DNA from: Nioella sp965215655
GTDB lineage: Bacteria > Pseudomonadota > Alphaproteobacteria > Rhodobacterales > Rhodobacteraceae
Assembly (NCBI RefSeq): GCF_965215655.1
Contig: NZ_OZ244111.1
Location: forward strand, 1,674,001-1,738,000
Direction: 5' to 3'
DNA: 64,000 nt
In this document: positions 25,673 through 33,872 of the stretch, in pieces
Layout: each line of letters begins with the position of its first letter
Position numbering within the stretch: position 1 is the stretch's first letter
Position numbers and translations under genes: made by a program
The notes under the pieces: generated by a model
Told to the model about the DNA's origin: nothing
Databases searched by the model: none
What the model saw: only the letters and a program-made list of their open reading frames with translations

Positions 25673-27403
25673 CTAGGAAGCGATATGTTCAGGTAAATCA
25701 GCCACTTCAACCTTGCCGCTGTCACAGAGCGCAAGGCATAGCTCGAAGACATTCATCATTTCCCGGATGTTGCCCGGCCAGTGGTAGGCGACCAGCGCGT
25801 CCGTGGCTTCTTTCGAAAACCGCAGCGGCCCGTCCGGTGAAACAACGCTGGAAATCTGCTTGATGATCCAGGGCTTGTCTTCACGATCTCGCAGGGCTGG
25901 TATCGGCAAAACGACGCCATTCAGACGATAATACAGATCCTGCCGGAACTGCCCGGCATCCACGAGGGCCTTGAGATTCCTGTGGGACGCCGACACGACA
26001 CGGATATCAACCGGCACGGGCTTGGTTGCCCCGACGGCCATGACCTCTTTCTCGGCCAGAACCCGGAGCAGCCGTGCCTGAAGCGCCAGCGGCATGTCGC
26101 CTATCTCATCGAGGAACAACGTGCCCCCGTTAGCTTGCTCGATCAGCCCTTTCTTGCCCTTGGCATTCGCGCCGGTAAAGGAGTTGGGTGCATAGCCAAA
26201 GAGCTCGCTTTCGATCAACGCCTCGGGAAGTGCCGCGCAGTTGATGGCAATGAACGGGCCCTTTTTCTTGCGCGCCTCGTGCAGGGCCTTGGCGACGAAT
26301 TCCTTACCGACCCCGGTTTCCCCTTCGAGGATGATGCTGATCTGCTTGTCGACGATCCGCGCAGCCTTTCCGGCCAACGCCTGCATGCGGCTGTCTCCGC
26401 CATGAATCCGCGCGAGTGCTTCTGGCAGTTGTCGACGTGACGCCGCCGGCTCGGGTCTGACCGGCGCGCGCACATCGGCAAACATGATCTGGCCATCGGC
26501 CATCTCGACGGCCTGTTCGCCGGGTGTTTCCGCCCCCATAAGTCGCGGGATGTCATTGAAATCAAAATCGAATACGTCTTCGAACGGTTTGCCAACGAAG
26601 CCCTGCGCGCTCTTCCAGCTCTGGCCAAGGGTTTTGGCAAACAGGCGGTGCGCCCCATGGGTCAAACCGGAAATTGTCCCATCGGCAGCGATCGAAACCG
26701 CGCAGTTCGGATCGACGCCCAGAAACTCTGACGTCCGGTTCAGCCGCAATATCCAGTCGGACTTGCGAGAATTCATCAGGTTGGCCAGTTCGATCCGGCG
26801 CACACAGGATTTGACCACTTCCAGCGTTAGCGCCTGTGAGTATTTCTCGCTTGGCGACATCAACAGCGACACGTCCAGCACCCCGATGGGAGAGCCATCG
26901 GAATGGTAGATCGGGGCTGCCGTGCAACTGAGCGGTGTGTGCGCCATGTCGAAGTGATCGGTCTGATGAATGGTCAAAGCCTCGCCTGAAGCCAGACAGG
27001 CGCCGACCCCGCAGGTTCCGGCATTTTCTTCCGACCATTCGGACCCGATATAAAGCCCGGCCCGTTTAAGTTCGCGGTCGACCTTTTCGTCGCCGATGAA
27101 ATCGACGGTCACCCCTTTGGCATCGGTCAGCAGCAGCACGTAGCCCATGGAGTTCACCCGTCGATACAGGTCCTCCATCCCGAACCGGGCAATCGACAAC
27201 AGGTCCTCTGCCTCCTGCTGATGCTGGCGCAGGGCCCTCTCAGGCAGAATCCGAGCTTCGCCCTTGTGTTCGGGGTCAAGCTTGTGGTCGTTCAGGCAGC
27301 GCAGCCAGGATTCGACGACCACGGCATCGCGCGTGGTTTGTTTGCCTTCCGACGCGTCAACGATTTCCCGAACGTGCTGTTCAAATGCACGAGATTGATC
27401 CAT
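25673..27403 (-). CDS. AcoR-like sigma-54 activator lacking a DNA-binding domain
   Basis: A 576-residue bacterial enhancer-binding protein. Residues about 70-210 form a GAF-type sensor domain and 225-310 a PAS-like segment. The AAA+ domain has Walker A GETGVGKE (361-368), the sigma-54 contact loop as NSFTGA (407-412, GAFTGA variant keeping FTGA) and Walker B TLFLDEIGD. The protein ends at DLPEHIAS, right after the AAA+ lid, where AcoR proteins normally continue for a Fis-type helix-turn-helix. The bases beyond the TAG stop show no frameshifted HTH. It is downstream of the peroxiredoxin and upstream of the importer. It probably activates the -24/-12 promoters here. Confidence 0.88.
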   Translation of the reverse strand: MDQSRAFEQHVREIVDASEGKQTTRDAVVVESWLRCLNDHKLDPEHKGEARILPERALRQHQQEAEDLLSIARFGMEDLYRRVNSMGYVLLLTDAKGVTVDFIGDEKVDRELKRAGLYIGSEWSEENAGTCGVGACLASGEALTIHQTDHFDMAHTPLSCTAAPIYHSDGSPIGVLDVSLLMSPSEKYSQALTLEVVKSCVRRIELANLMNSRKSDWILRLNRTSEFLGVDPNCAVSIAADGTISGLTHGAHRLFAKTLGQSWKSAQGFVGKPFEDVFDFDFNDIPRLMGAETPGEQAVEMADGQIMFADVRAPVRPEPAASRRQLPEALARIHGGDSRMQALAGKAARIVDKQISIILEGETGVGKEFVAKALHEARKKKGPFIAINCAALPEALIESELFGYAPNSFTGANAKGKKGLIEQANGGTLFLDEIGDMPLALQARLLRVLAEKEVMAVGATKPVPVDIRVVSASHRNLKALVDAGQFRQDLYYRLNGVVLPIPALRDREDKPWIIKQISSVVSPDGPLRFSKEATDALVAYHWPGNIREMMNVFELCLALCDSGKVEVADLPEHIAS

Positions 27404-27521
27404 GTCTCCGCCCCTCCCAAAGCGTCGAACAACCAGGAGGTCATCGGCTCCCTCTCAGGTTGTGCATTTTTTAACTGTTTTTGCTAGAAAGTGCTAATCC
27501 TTTCGAGATCTGAGAACATGC

Positions 27522-27551
27522 AGAAGCCGCGAACGCCTGCTCGCGACTTCC
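27522..27551. terminator. Hairpin between the peroxiredoxin and activator genes
   Basis: An inverted repeat (GAAG.CGCGA and TCGCG.CTTC, one internal mismatch on each side) with an 8-nt loop lies just past the peroxiredoxin stop. No T-run follows on the minus strand, so termination is uncertain. Confidence 0.35.
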
Positions 27552-27574
27552 TGCACCTTTCTGCATCCAAGGCA

Positions 27575-28054
27575 TCACAGGCCGGCCAGCACCGCCTCTG
27601 CGCCGGAAACAGACACAGCCGTGGCGTCGGGTTCAATCGCGCAGCTTTCCACCACGCCATCCCTGATGACAGCCGCATAGCGTTGCGTTCGCATCCCAAG
27701 ACCCAGCTCGGTCAGATCCAGAAGCTGATTAGCATCTTTCGTGAAACCCAGACTGCCGTCGGCAACAAATGTCAGCACGCCCTCAGGGTCCATCTGGTCC
27801 GCCCAGGCCTTTGCAACGAAAAAGTCGTTCGGCACCAGAATGATGACCTCATCAACACCCTTGGCATTCAGGCGCGAAAGGTTCTGGACATATCCCGGCA
27901 CGTGATCGTCCGAGCAGGGCGGGGTAAACGCCCCGACCAATGCAACCAGAACAAGTGTCTTGCCAGCCGACCTTTCGGAAAGGTCGATCTGGACGATTTC
28001 ACCGCCGACGAATTGCTGCACCGGCGTTGAGGGTATCGTTGATCCTGTTTCCAT
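27575..28054 (-). CDS. Peroxiredoxin-5-like protein
   Basis: A 159-residue thiol peroxidase of the Prx5 family. The peroxidatic cysteine is C47 in GAFTPPCSDDHVPGY, with the usual Pro/Thr/Cys context, and the DEVIILVPNDFFVAKAW segment is typical. No obvious resolving cysteine follows at the Prx5 position except the C-terminal VESCAIEP. I chose the ATG at 28054, with AGGGAG upstream. It reduces peroxides or organic hydroperoxides in the cytoplasm. Placed next to a CxxC AhpD-like protein, it could form a peroxidase couple. Confidence 0.85.
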   Translation of the reverse strand: METGSTIPSTPVQQFVGGEIVQIDLSERSAGKTLVLVALVGAFTPPCSDDHVPGYVQNLSRLNAKGVDEVIILVPNDFFVAKAWADQMDPEGVLTFVADGSLGFTKDANQLLDLTELGLGMRTQRYAAVIRDGVVESCAIEPDATAVSVSGAEAVLAGL

Positions 28055-28082
28055 CGGAAACTCCCTGAAGTGTTGGATATCG

Positions 28083-28415
28083 TCAAAGGTTATCAAAGGC
28101 ATCAAGCGCTTTTGCGGCGTAAACCGTGCCGGGGCCGCCCGACATCTCGATGGTCACGGCCAGCACCTCGACAAGGGTGTCGCGACTGGCGCCATGGGTT
28201 TTCGCTTCGTTGACATGGTAGAGGATGCAATCCTCACAGCCCCGTGCCGCTGCAATGGCCACAGCGATGCATTCTTTCATGGCTGACGAGATACTTCCCT
28301 CTCGAACAGCGGCATCGCCCAGACCCTTGAAGGCCAGCATGGTTTTCTGATCGGCTTTAAACAGGCTCATCAATCGTTTGTTGGTCTCGGCCAGTTTTTC
28401 CTTGTGTGTGCTCAT
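28083..28415 (-). CDS. AhpD/carboxymuconolactone decarboxylase-like protein
   Basis: A 110-residue all-helical protein of the CMD/AhpD family with the redox motif CEDC (C60, C63) and H67 in ARGCEDCILYHVNEA. In AhpD this CxxC disulfide reductase receives electrons from lipoamide of the 2-oxoacid dehydrogenase complex and passes them to a peroxiredoxin. Here it lies between a lipoyl-bearing E2 (acoC) and a peroxiredoxin, which supports that role, although this is inferred. The 28-nt spacing to the peroxiredoxin suggests co-transcription. Confidence 0.8.
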   Translation of the reverse strand: MSTHKEKLAETNKRLMSLFKADQKTMLAFKGLGDAAVREGSISSAMKECIAVAIAAARGCEDCILYHVNEAKTHGASRDTLVEVLAVTIEMSGGPGTVYAAKALDAFDNL

Positions 28416-28435
28416 CTTATCTTTCCATGGGAATA

Positions 28436-28474
28436 GGCCCGCCCGGCGGGAGGGGACCGGGCGGGCGGGGATGG
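28436..28474. terminator. GC-rich hairpin after acoC
   Basis: A stem of CCCGCCCGG against CCGGGCGGG lies in the 61-nt spacer between acoC and the AhpD-like gene. There is no T-run on the minus strand, so it may attenuate or process the aco mRNA rather than end it. Confidence 0.4.
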
Positions 28475-28476
28475 GG

Positions 28477-29577
28477 TCAGAGCTGTTCCTTGATCAGCTC
28501 GTTGACCCGGGACGCGTTTTCCATCATCACCATATGCCCGGAATCAGCGACCACGGTGACCTTCGCACCTGTGATGGCAGCTGCGTGGGAGTTCGGGATA
28601 ACCGCGTCGGCCTCTCCCCAGACGACCTGAATCGGGAGATCCAGGCTGCTCAGACCATCAGCGATGCCGACAGCTTGTTTGCCATCCGAAAACAGATTGC
28701 CTTTGAGCGCATCAAGGAATGCCTGCACACCATCGAGGCGCTTGTATTTCAGCAGATCGTCCACCATCGAACGGCTCACGAGGCTTTGGTCCGCAAAAAG
28801 GTGCTTCAGGGTAGGTTTGAGTTCCTTGCGGCTTGCGGCAGACACGAACCCGTCGATATAGTCCGAGTTGATCTCATTCCCGAGACCGGCAGAGCAGATC
28901 AGCGTCAGCGATGCGACGCGTCTTCCGTGATCAATTGCCGTTTGCCCTGAAACGAGCCCCCCCATCGAATGCCCAACCAGATGGGCCTTGTCGATCGAGA
29001 GGTGATCCATCAGTTGAATCACCGCTTCGACCATTGTTCCAAGGCCCGGGTTGTCGATGGATTTGACCGATCCGCCATGTCCGGGCAAGTCAAGTGCATA
29101 GACCGGGGCGTCCGCAGCGATTGCGTCAATGTTGAAGAGCCAGTTGTCACTGTCTCCGCCAAAGCCATGGATCAGGATCACAGGCGTTCCGTCCCCGTCG
29201 CGCGACGCATAGCGGATGCGGCCCAACCCCAGCTCTGCAATCTCATGCGTGGGCGCTTCTTCCGCATCCTCTTCGATCACGGGCATTTCGAACGCGCCGA
29301 TATAGGCGTCGATCTCGGCATCCGAGACCGACGCCGGCGCCAGGACACCCAAAAGAGCCTGAACCGGATAAATCTCTCCGGCTGTCCCGACGCATCTGCG
29401 CAGGAGGCCACCGTCGGCGGCCTCCACGACATTTGCAATCTTATCGGTTTCGACATCCATGATCTCGTCGCCGGGTTTGATCTCCGTGCCTTCCTCGACA
29501 TGCCAGGCGGCCAGGGTGCCTTCCCGCATGGAAAGGCCCCATTTGGGCATGAGGATCGGCGTTATCAGATCGCTCAT
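28477..29577 (-). CDS. acoC: AcoC-like E2: lipoyl domain fused to alpha/beta hydrolase fold
   Basis: A 366-residue protein. Residues 1-80 are a biotinyl/lipoyl domain with the lipoylated lysine K46 in DVETDKIANV. Residues about 128-366 form an alpha/beta-hydrolase fold with the nucleophile elbow GHSMGG (S204) and a late histidine in SGHMVMM. This is the AcoC architecture of acetoin dehydrogenase complexes, not the catalytic core of PDH E2. Acyl groups from the E1 enzyme would be transferred via lipoamide to CoA. It starts 4 nt after acoB. No E3 (lipoamide dehydrogenase) gene is in the operon. Confidence 0.9.
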   Translation of the reverse strand: MSDLITPILMPKWGLSMREGTLAAWHVEEGTEIKPGDEIMDVETDKIANVVEAADGGLLRRCVGTAGEIYPVQALLGVLAPASVSDAEIDAYIGAFEMPVIEEDAEEAPTHEIAELGLGRIRYASRDGDGTPVILIHGFGGDSDNWLFNIDAIAADAPVYALDLPGHGGSVKSIDNPGLGTMVEAVIQLMDHLSIDKAHLVGHSMGGLVSGQTAIDHGRRVASLTLICSAGLGNEINSDYIDGFVSAASRKELKPTLKHLFADQSLVSRSMVDDLLKYKRLDGVQAFLDALKGNLFSDGKQAVGIADGLSSLDLPIQVVWGEADAVIPNSHAAAITGAKVTVVADSGHMVMMENASRVNELIKEQL

Positions 29578-29581
29578 CCGT

Positions 29582-30589
29582 TCACGCCCCCATGGTCTTG
29601 CGCACCGCCGCCGCGATGCGGTCGGGCGACGGGATGTAGAGATCCTCAAGCGCGGGCGAGAACGGCACGGGCGCATGAGGGGCCGTCACCATCTCGATAG
29701 GCGCTTTCAGTGCTCCGAACGCATCCTGGGCCACGTTGGCCGAAATGTCTGTGGCAATGGAACAACGCGGGTTGGCCTCATCCACACAGACAAGACGGCC
29801 CGTGTTTTCGACACTTTCGATGACCGTATCCATGTCGATCGGGCTGAGCGTGCGCAGGTCGATCACCTCGACGTCAATGCCTTCCTTCTTGAGCGTTTCG
29901 GCAGCAGCCAGCGAGTTGGGCACCATCAGCCCGTAGGTCACTATGGTCACGTCGCTGCCCTCGCGGGCGATGCTCGCTTCACCGAAGGGGATGGCATAGG
30001 GCTCTTCCGGTACATCGCATTCGGAGGCGTAGAGATTCTTGTGCTCCAGGAAGATCACCGGATCGTTGTCACGGATTGCCTGGATCAGAAGGCCCTTGGT
30101 ATCATAGGCGTTGGACGGACAGACCACCTTCAGACCCGGGATATGGGTGAAGATGGGTGTCAGCATCTGGCTGTGCTGCGCCGCCGCGCGGAAGCCCGCG
30201 CCGCACATCGCCCGGATCACCACCGGCGTTTCGGCCTTGCCGCCGAACATGTAGCGGAACTTGGCCGCCTGGTTGTAGATCTGGTCCAGACAGACTCCCA
30301 TGAAGTCGATGAACATCAGCTCCGCCACCGGGCGCAGCCCGCAGGTCGCCGCCCCGATGGCCGCACCGACATAAGCGCTTTCCGACAACGGCGTGTCGAT
30401 CATCTGCTTGGGGTGCTTGTGGTAAAGCCCCTTCGAGACCCCCAGAACCCCACCCCAGGCGTCGTCCTCGCCCGCGGCACCTGCACCGCCGACGATGTCT
30501 TCGCCCATCATGATCACCGTGGGGTCGCGGGTCATTTCCTGATCCAGCGCCTCGTTGATCGCGTCTTTCATGCTCAATGTACGTGCCAT
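29582..30589 (-). CDS. acoB: AcoB-like E1 beta subunit, TPP-dependent dehydrogenase
   Basis: A 335-residue transketolase-like protein (pyrimidine-binding domain plus C-terminal domain). It contains MGEDIVGGAGAAGEDDAWGG, DTPLSESAYVGAAIGAA, FIDFMGVCLDQIYNQAAKFRYMFGG and LEHKNLY, each typical for AcoB/acetoin dehydrogenase beta. It pairs with AcoA to form the thiamine-diphosphate E1, which cleaves acetoin or a related alpha-hydroxyketone. A GGAGAT sequence precedes the ATG. Confidence 0.92.
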   Translation of the reverse strand: MARTLSMKDAINEALDQEMTRDPTVIMMGEDIVGGAGAAGEDDAWGGVLGVSKGLYHKHPKQMIDTPLSESAYVGAAIGAATCGLRPVAELMFIDFMGVCLDQIYNQAAKFRYMFGGKAETPVVIRAMCGAGFRAAAQHSQMLTPIFTHIPGLKVVCPSNAYDTKGLLIQAIRDNDPVIFLEHKNLYASECDVPEEPYAIPFGEASIAREGSDVTIVTYGLMVPNSLAAAETLKKEGIDVEVIDLRTLSPIDMDTVIESVENTGRLVCVDEANPRCSIATDISANVAQDAFGALKAPIEMVTAPHAPVPFSPALEDLYIPSPDRIAAAVRKTMGA

Positions 30590-30618
30590 TTTCTATCTCC
30601 TTTCCTTGTCAGCGCGTG

Positions 30619-31599
30619 TCAGTAGGACACGTACACGTCGGTCGTCAGGTCTGCGGGGGTGGGCAGGGGCGCGGCCTTGGCCTCGGCCACCGCGTCCTCG
30701 ATCAGGGTCATGACCTCGGCGTCGATGGCGTCGAGCTCGGCATCGGTCAGGACACCCGCCTCGGTCACCTTGGCGCGGAAGATCTTGAGACAGTCGCGGT
30801 TCTTGCGGTTCTCCTCGTTCTCGCCGGGCGCGCGATAGGTCTGGGCGTCGCCCTCGAAATGGCCGAAGAAGCGGATCATCTTGCATTCCAGGAGGGTCGG
30901 TCCTCCGCCTTCGCGGGCGCGCTTGACCACCTCGCCCGCCGCCTCGTAGACGGCGAAGAAATCGGTGCCGTCCACCGTGATACCCGGCATGCCGAAACCG
31001 GTCGCGCGGTCGACATAGCTGTCGGAGGCGACGGCATAGTCAACGCTGGTCGACTCCGCGTAACCGTTGTTTTCCACGACGAAGATCGCAGGCAGATTCC
31101 AGATAGCGGCCAGGTTCATAGATTCCAGCACCGTGCCCTGGTTCGAGGCACCGTCCCCGAAGAAGGTGATGCCCACACCGTCATGGCCCAGCTTCTGCGC
31201 CGCCAGCGCGGCACCACAGACCAGCGGCGCGCCTGCACCGAGGATGCCATTGGCGCCCATCATGCCCTTGGACAGGTCGGCGATATGCATCGACCCGCCC
31301 TTGCCCGCGCAGGAGCCGGTGGCCTTGCCGTAGATCTCGGCCATCATGCCTTTCACATCCACGCCCTTGGCGATGCAATGGCCGTGGCCCCGGTGGGTCG
31401 AGGCGATACGGTCATGATCCTGCAAATGCATCATGATGCCGACGCCCGCGGCCTCTTCGCCTGCATAGAGATGCACGAAACCGGGTATATCGCCGCGGCC
31501 GAAATCGACATGCAGGCGTTCTTCGAATTCCCGGATCGTCTTCATCCGGCGATAGGCTTCCAGAAGCCCGTCTTTTTCCAGTGGGAACGGGTTGCTCAT
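30619..31599 (-). CDS. acoA: AcoA-like E1 alpha subunit, TPP-dependent dehydrogenase
   Basis: A 326-residue E1 alpha protein with the thiamine-diphosphate motif GDGASNQGTVLESMNLAA ... NN and the conserved GHGHCIAKG and GKGGSMHIAD segments. Its short length and sequence are like acetoin dehydrogenase alpha rather than pyruvate dehydrogenase. The start is the ATG at 31599, with AAGGGAGG upstream; a 29-residue in-frame extension reads into acoX's end. It lies 11 nt after acoX and 29 nt before acoB, so acoX-A-B-C form an operon. Confidence 0.93.
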   Translation of the reverse strand: MSNPFPLEKDGLLEAYRRMKTIREFEERLHVDFGRGDIPGFVHLYAGEEAAGVGIMMHLQDHDRIASTHRGHGHCIAKGVDVKGMMAEIYGKATGSCAGKGGSMHIADLSKGMMGANGILGAGAPLVCGAALAAQKLGHDGVGITFFGDGASNQGTVLESMNLAAIWNLPAIFVVENNGYAESTSVDYAVASDSYVDRATGFGMPGITVDGTDFFAVYEAAGEVVKRAREGGGPTLLECKMIRFFGHFEGDAQTYRAPGENEENRKNRDCLKIFRAKVTEAGVLTDAELDAIDAEVMTLIEDAVAEAKAAPLPTPADLTTDVYVSY

Positions 31600-31610
31600 G
31601 AGGTCCTCCC

Positions 31611-32654
31611 TTATGGTTGAGCGGTGCGCAGCGCCTCTGACGCGGCGCGGGTGAGAAGCCCGTGCCTGGCCGCATAGGCCATGCAATCGGGCACGTTGAC
31701 GGTGCGGAACGCATCGGCCTGAAGCCGGATGCTGACATCGTCGATTTCGCTGAAAGTCAGTTCCCGTTCGCCATCGAGTGCAAACGACCCGGCGGAAACG
31801 CTCGGCAGATAGACCTCGTTGGGAACAACCTTCTCGACCGCCCCGATGCCGACCTCTTCGATCAGGCCCGGCGCAATGGGGGCGGTCAGACGCATCTTTG
31901 CGGTCTCAAGCGGTAGAAGTCGTACCCTTCGCCCTTCGGGTGCCTGCCGATCAAGCGGTGCAAGAAGCCCTACAATCGAGGACATGCCGATCCCGTCAGG
32001 CCGGCCGAAGGTGACAAACAGGTCGCGGAAGTTCGCCGTCTTCCAGATGGCTCGGGCACCGATGAAGCGCTCGGATACGACGGCCACATCGACAAGTGCG
32101 ATCTCGCGCTGATCGTTCACGCGGACTTCCAACCGCTTGTTGTAGGCAAAGGCGTGCTCGCAGGGCACTTGTCCCGTTACCGCCAGACCGACAGCCAGTC
32201 CGGTGATGGTAGGTTCGCGCAGCTCTGGAAAGGCGTTGTTGGTGCCGGTGGACACGCCCGCAATCGGCGTGTTGCCGCATTTGGACACCACAACCCTGTT
32301 GGTCCCGTCACCGCCGAGAACAACAATCGCTCCGACACCCTGATCGTGCATCTGGCGGGCGGCTTCCGCGCTATCCTCCGATGTGCAGGTGACCGGCATG
32401 TCCAGATAGCTGACTCGCGGGAAGCGAACGTGACCCATGCGGTTTTCGCGGTCGATGACGCGCATCAACTGTGTGCGGATCCCACCGTTTTCCGGCATGA
32501 TCACCACCTCTTCAACGCCCGTCGCCATCAGCCCCGTCATCATCCGAAGCACGATATTGGCCCGGTCGTTGATTGGCAGGTTGCCCGCATGGCTGACGAT
32601 CCGGCGAATGTCGCGGGCAGAGACAGGATTTGCGATGATGCCAACTTTGGTCAC
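31611..32654 (-). CDS. acoX: AcoX-like ATP-NAD kinase-family protein
   Basis: A 347-residue protein of the ATP-NAD/diacylglycerol kinase superfamily, with GGDGTNRVV (the NAD-kinase GGDGT motif) and GVSTGTNNAFP. AcoX occurs in many acetoin gene clusters with no settled reaction. I choose a GTG at 32654 because AGGGAGG lies about 9 nt upstream and a sigma-54 promoter at 32684-32698 would begin transcription near 32672; an ATG further upstream would fall outside the transcript. It heads the aco operon. Confidence 0.85.
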   Translation of the reverse strand: MTKVGIIANPVSARDIRRIVSHAGNLPINDRANIVLRMMTGLMATGVEEVVIMPENGGIRTQLMRVIDRENRMGHVRFPRVSYLDMPVTCTSEDSAEAARQMHDQGVGAIVVLGGDGTNRVVVSKCGNTPIAGVSTGTNNAFPELREPTITGLAVGLAVTGQVPCEHAFAYNKRLEVRVNDQREIALVDVAVVSERFIGARAIWKTANFRDLFVTFGRPDGIGMSSIVGLLAPLDRQAPEGRRVRLLPLETAKMRLTAPIAPGLIEEVGIGAVEKVVPNEVYLPSVSAGSFALDGERELTFSEIDDVSIRLQADAFRTVNVPDCMAYAARHGLLTRAASEALRTAQP

Positions 32655-32683
32655 GAGTGATGCCTCCCTTTCAATTAGGGAAA

Positions 32684-32698
32684 GCAACGTTTGTGCCA
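32684..32698 (-). promoter_or_regulatory. Sigma-54 promoter of the aco operon
   Basis: Minus-strand TGGCAC AAACG TTGC, followed by TTTCC. It has perfect -24 and -12 hexamer cores and the 5-nt spacer. The predicted start near 32672 leaves an 18-nt leader to the acoX GTG, just long enough for its Shine-Dalgarno site. Confidence 0.9.
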
Positions 32699-33025
32699 AT
32701 TGAGTTTCGAATTGATTTCGTCGCCACCTACGCGCAGGGCTAGATGCCGAGCGCAAGCAAGTGTTGCATCCCGGTCAGCTTTGCGACTGCGCGGATACGC
32801 TCGGAAAGGGGCAATCAATGCTCAAGTGCCGAAAAGACGCATGAAGGGCAGCGCAGCGCCCCCAAGTGCGCATATCCGCTCTTCCTCTACCATGCTGGCA
32901 AACGATTTGAGCGGCGTCTGGCAGACCGTTCGCCGCATTCGAAACTACTGGATGCTTGTGGAGGCGGAATGCGGGTGATTTTTCAAAGGCCCCAATCGGC
33001 CTGACTCATCACCGGCATTCATGCG

Positions 33026-33057
33026 GAAAGACCCCAAGCGCATGCTCCGGGTCTTTC
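33026..33057 (-). terminator. Terminator of the cox operon
   Basis: A perfect 9-bp stem (GAAAGACCC/GGGTCTTTC) with a 14-nt loop starts 7 nt after the coxM stop. On the minus strand the second arm ends in CTTTCC. It separates the cox operon from the aco promoter. The remaining bases of the 409-nt spacer (32655-33063) show no gene. Confidence 0.6.
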
Positions 33058-33063
33058 GATGTC

Positions 33064-33861
33064 TTACGATGCGGCGGCAACCGCACGGGCAGTCATGACC
33101 TGAACCAGGTTCGCGCGATAACTTCGATCGCCATGCAGGTCGCTGATCATTCCTTCCGGGCTGACCGACAGCCCGCCAATTGTATCTGCTGTAAAATCAG
33201 ACGACAGTGACGTTTCGGCGTCAGCCCATCGGAATACGCCCTCTTCCGAGGCACCCGTTACGGCAACGCGCACGCCTTCCGCGAATTGCGCAACGAACAC
33301 GCCCACCAGGGCGAAGCGCGAGGCAGGTTGCGCGAATTTCTGGTAGTTTGCGGCGTCCGGGATCGGGAAGGTGATCGAGGTGATGACCTCGCCCGTATCA
33401 AGGGCCGTAGCGAACATGCCCTGAAAATAGTCGTCGGCCGCAATGTCGCGCGTATTGGTCGAGATGGTCGCGCCCGTGCCAAGCACTGCCGCCGGGTAGC
33501 ACGCCGCCGGGTCGTTATTGGCGAGGCTGCCGCCGATGGTGCCACGATGGCGCACCGCGGGATCACCGATCCGGCCCGCCAGATCGCAAAGAGCGGGGAA
33601 GGCGGATCGCAACTCTGCGTGCCCTGCCACCTCTGCATGGGTGGTCATGGCGCCAATAATGGCTGCGCCGTCGGTTATTGAGATCCCGCGAAGCTCCTCT
33701 GCCCGCGAAATGTCCACGAGATCGGATGGCGCGGCCAGTCTGGCCTTCATTGTGGGCAGAAGCGTCTGACCGCCGGCAAGCAGCGCCCCGTCTTCGGCAG
33801 ATGACAGAAGGCTCGCGGCCTCTGCTGCCGTTGCGGCAGCGTGATAGTTGGTACTGTGCAT
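33064..33861 (-). CDS. Molybdenum hydroxylase medium (FAD) subunit
   Basis: A 265-residue FAD-binding subunit of the xanthine-oxidase/CO-dehydrogenase family (CoxM-like). It shows the two flavin motifs AGGQTLLP (about 30-37) and TIGGSLANNDP (about 112-122). It passes electrons from the [2Fe-2S] subunit to an acceptor. TAAGGGAGG precedes the ATG. It lies 11 nt after coxL and closes the cox operon before a hairpin. Confidence 0.9.
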   Translation of the reverse strand: MHSTNYHAAATAAEAASLLSSAEDGALLAGGQTLLPTMKARLAAPSDLVDISRAEELRGISITDGAAIIGAMTTHAEVAGHAELRSAFPALCDLAGRIGDPAVRHRGTIGGSLANNDPAACYPAAVLGTGATISTNTRDIAADDYFQGMFATALDTGEVITSITFPIPDAANYQKFAQPASRFALVGVFVAQFAEGVRVAVTGASEEGVFRWADAETSLSSDFTADTIGGLSVSPEGMISDLHGDRSYRANLVQVMTARAVAAAS

Positions 33862-33872
33862 TGTAACCTCCC

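Noticed and set aside
27404..27574. Possible -24/-12 promoter upstream of the activator gene (TAGCAC, AGCA)
   Set aside because: Both boxes deviate and the spacing is wrong; not supported.
32691..32978. 95-codon ORF in the cox-aco spacer
   Set aside because: Crosses the sigma-54 promoter region, no ribosome site, no family.
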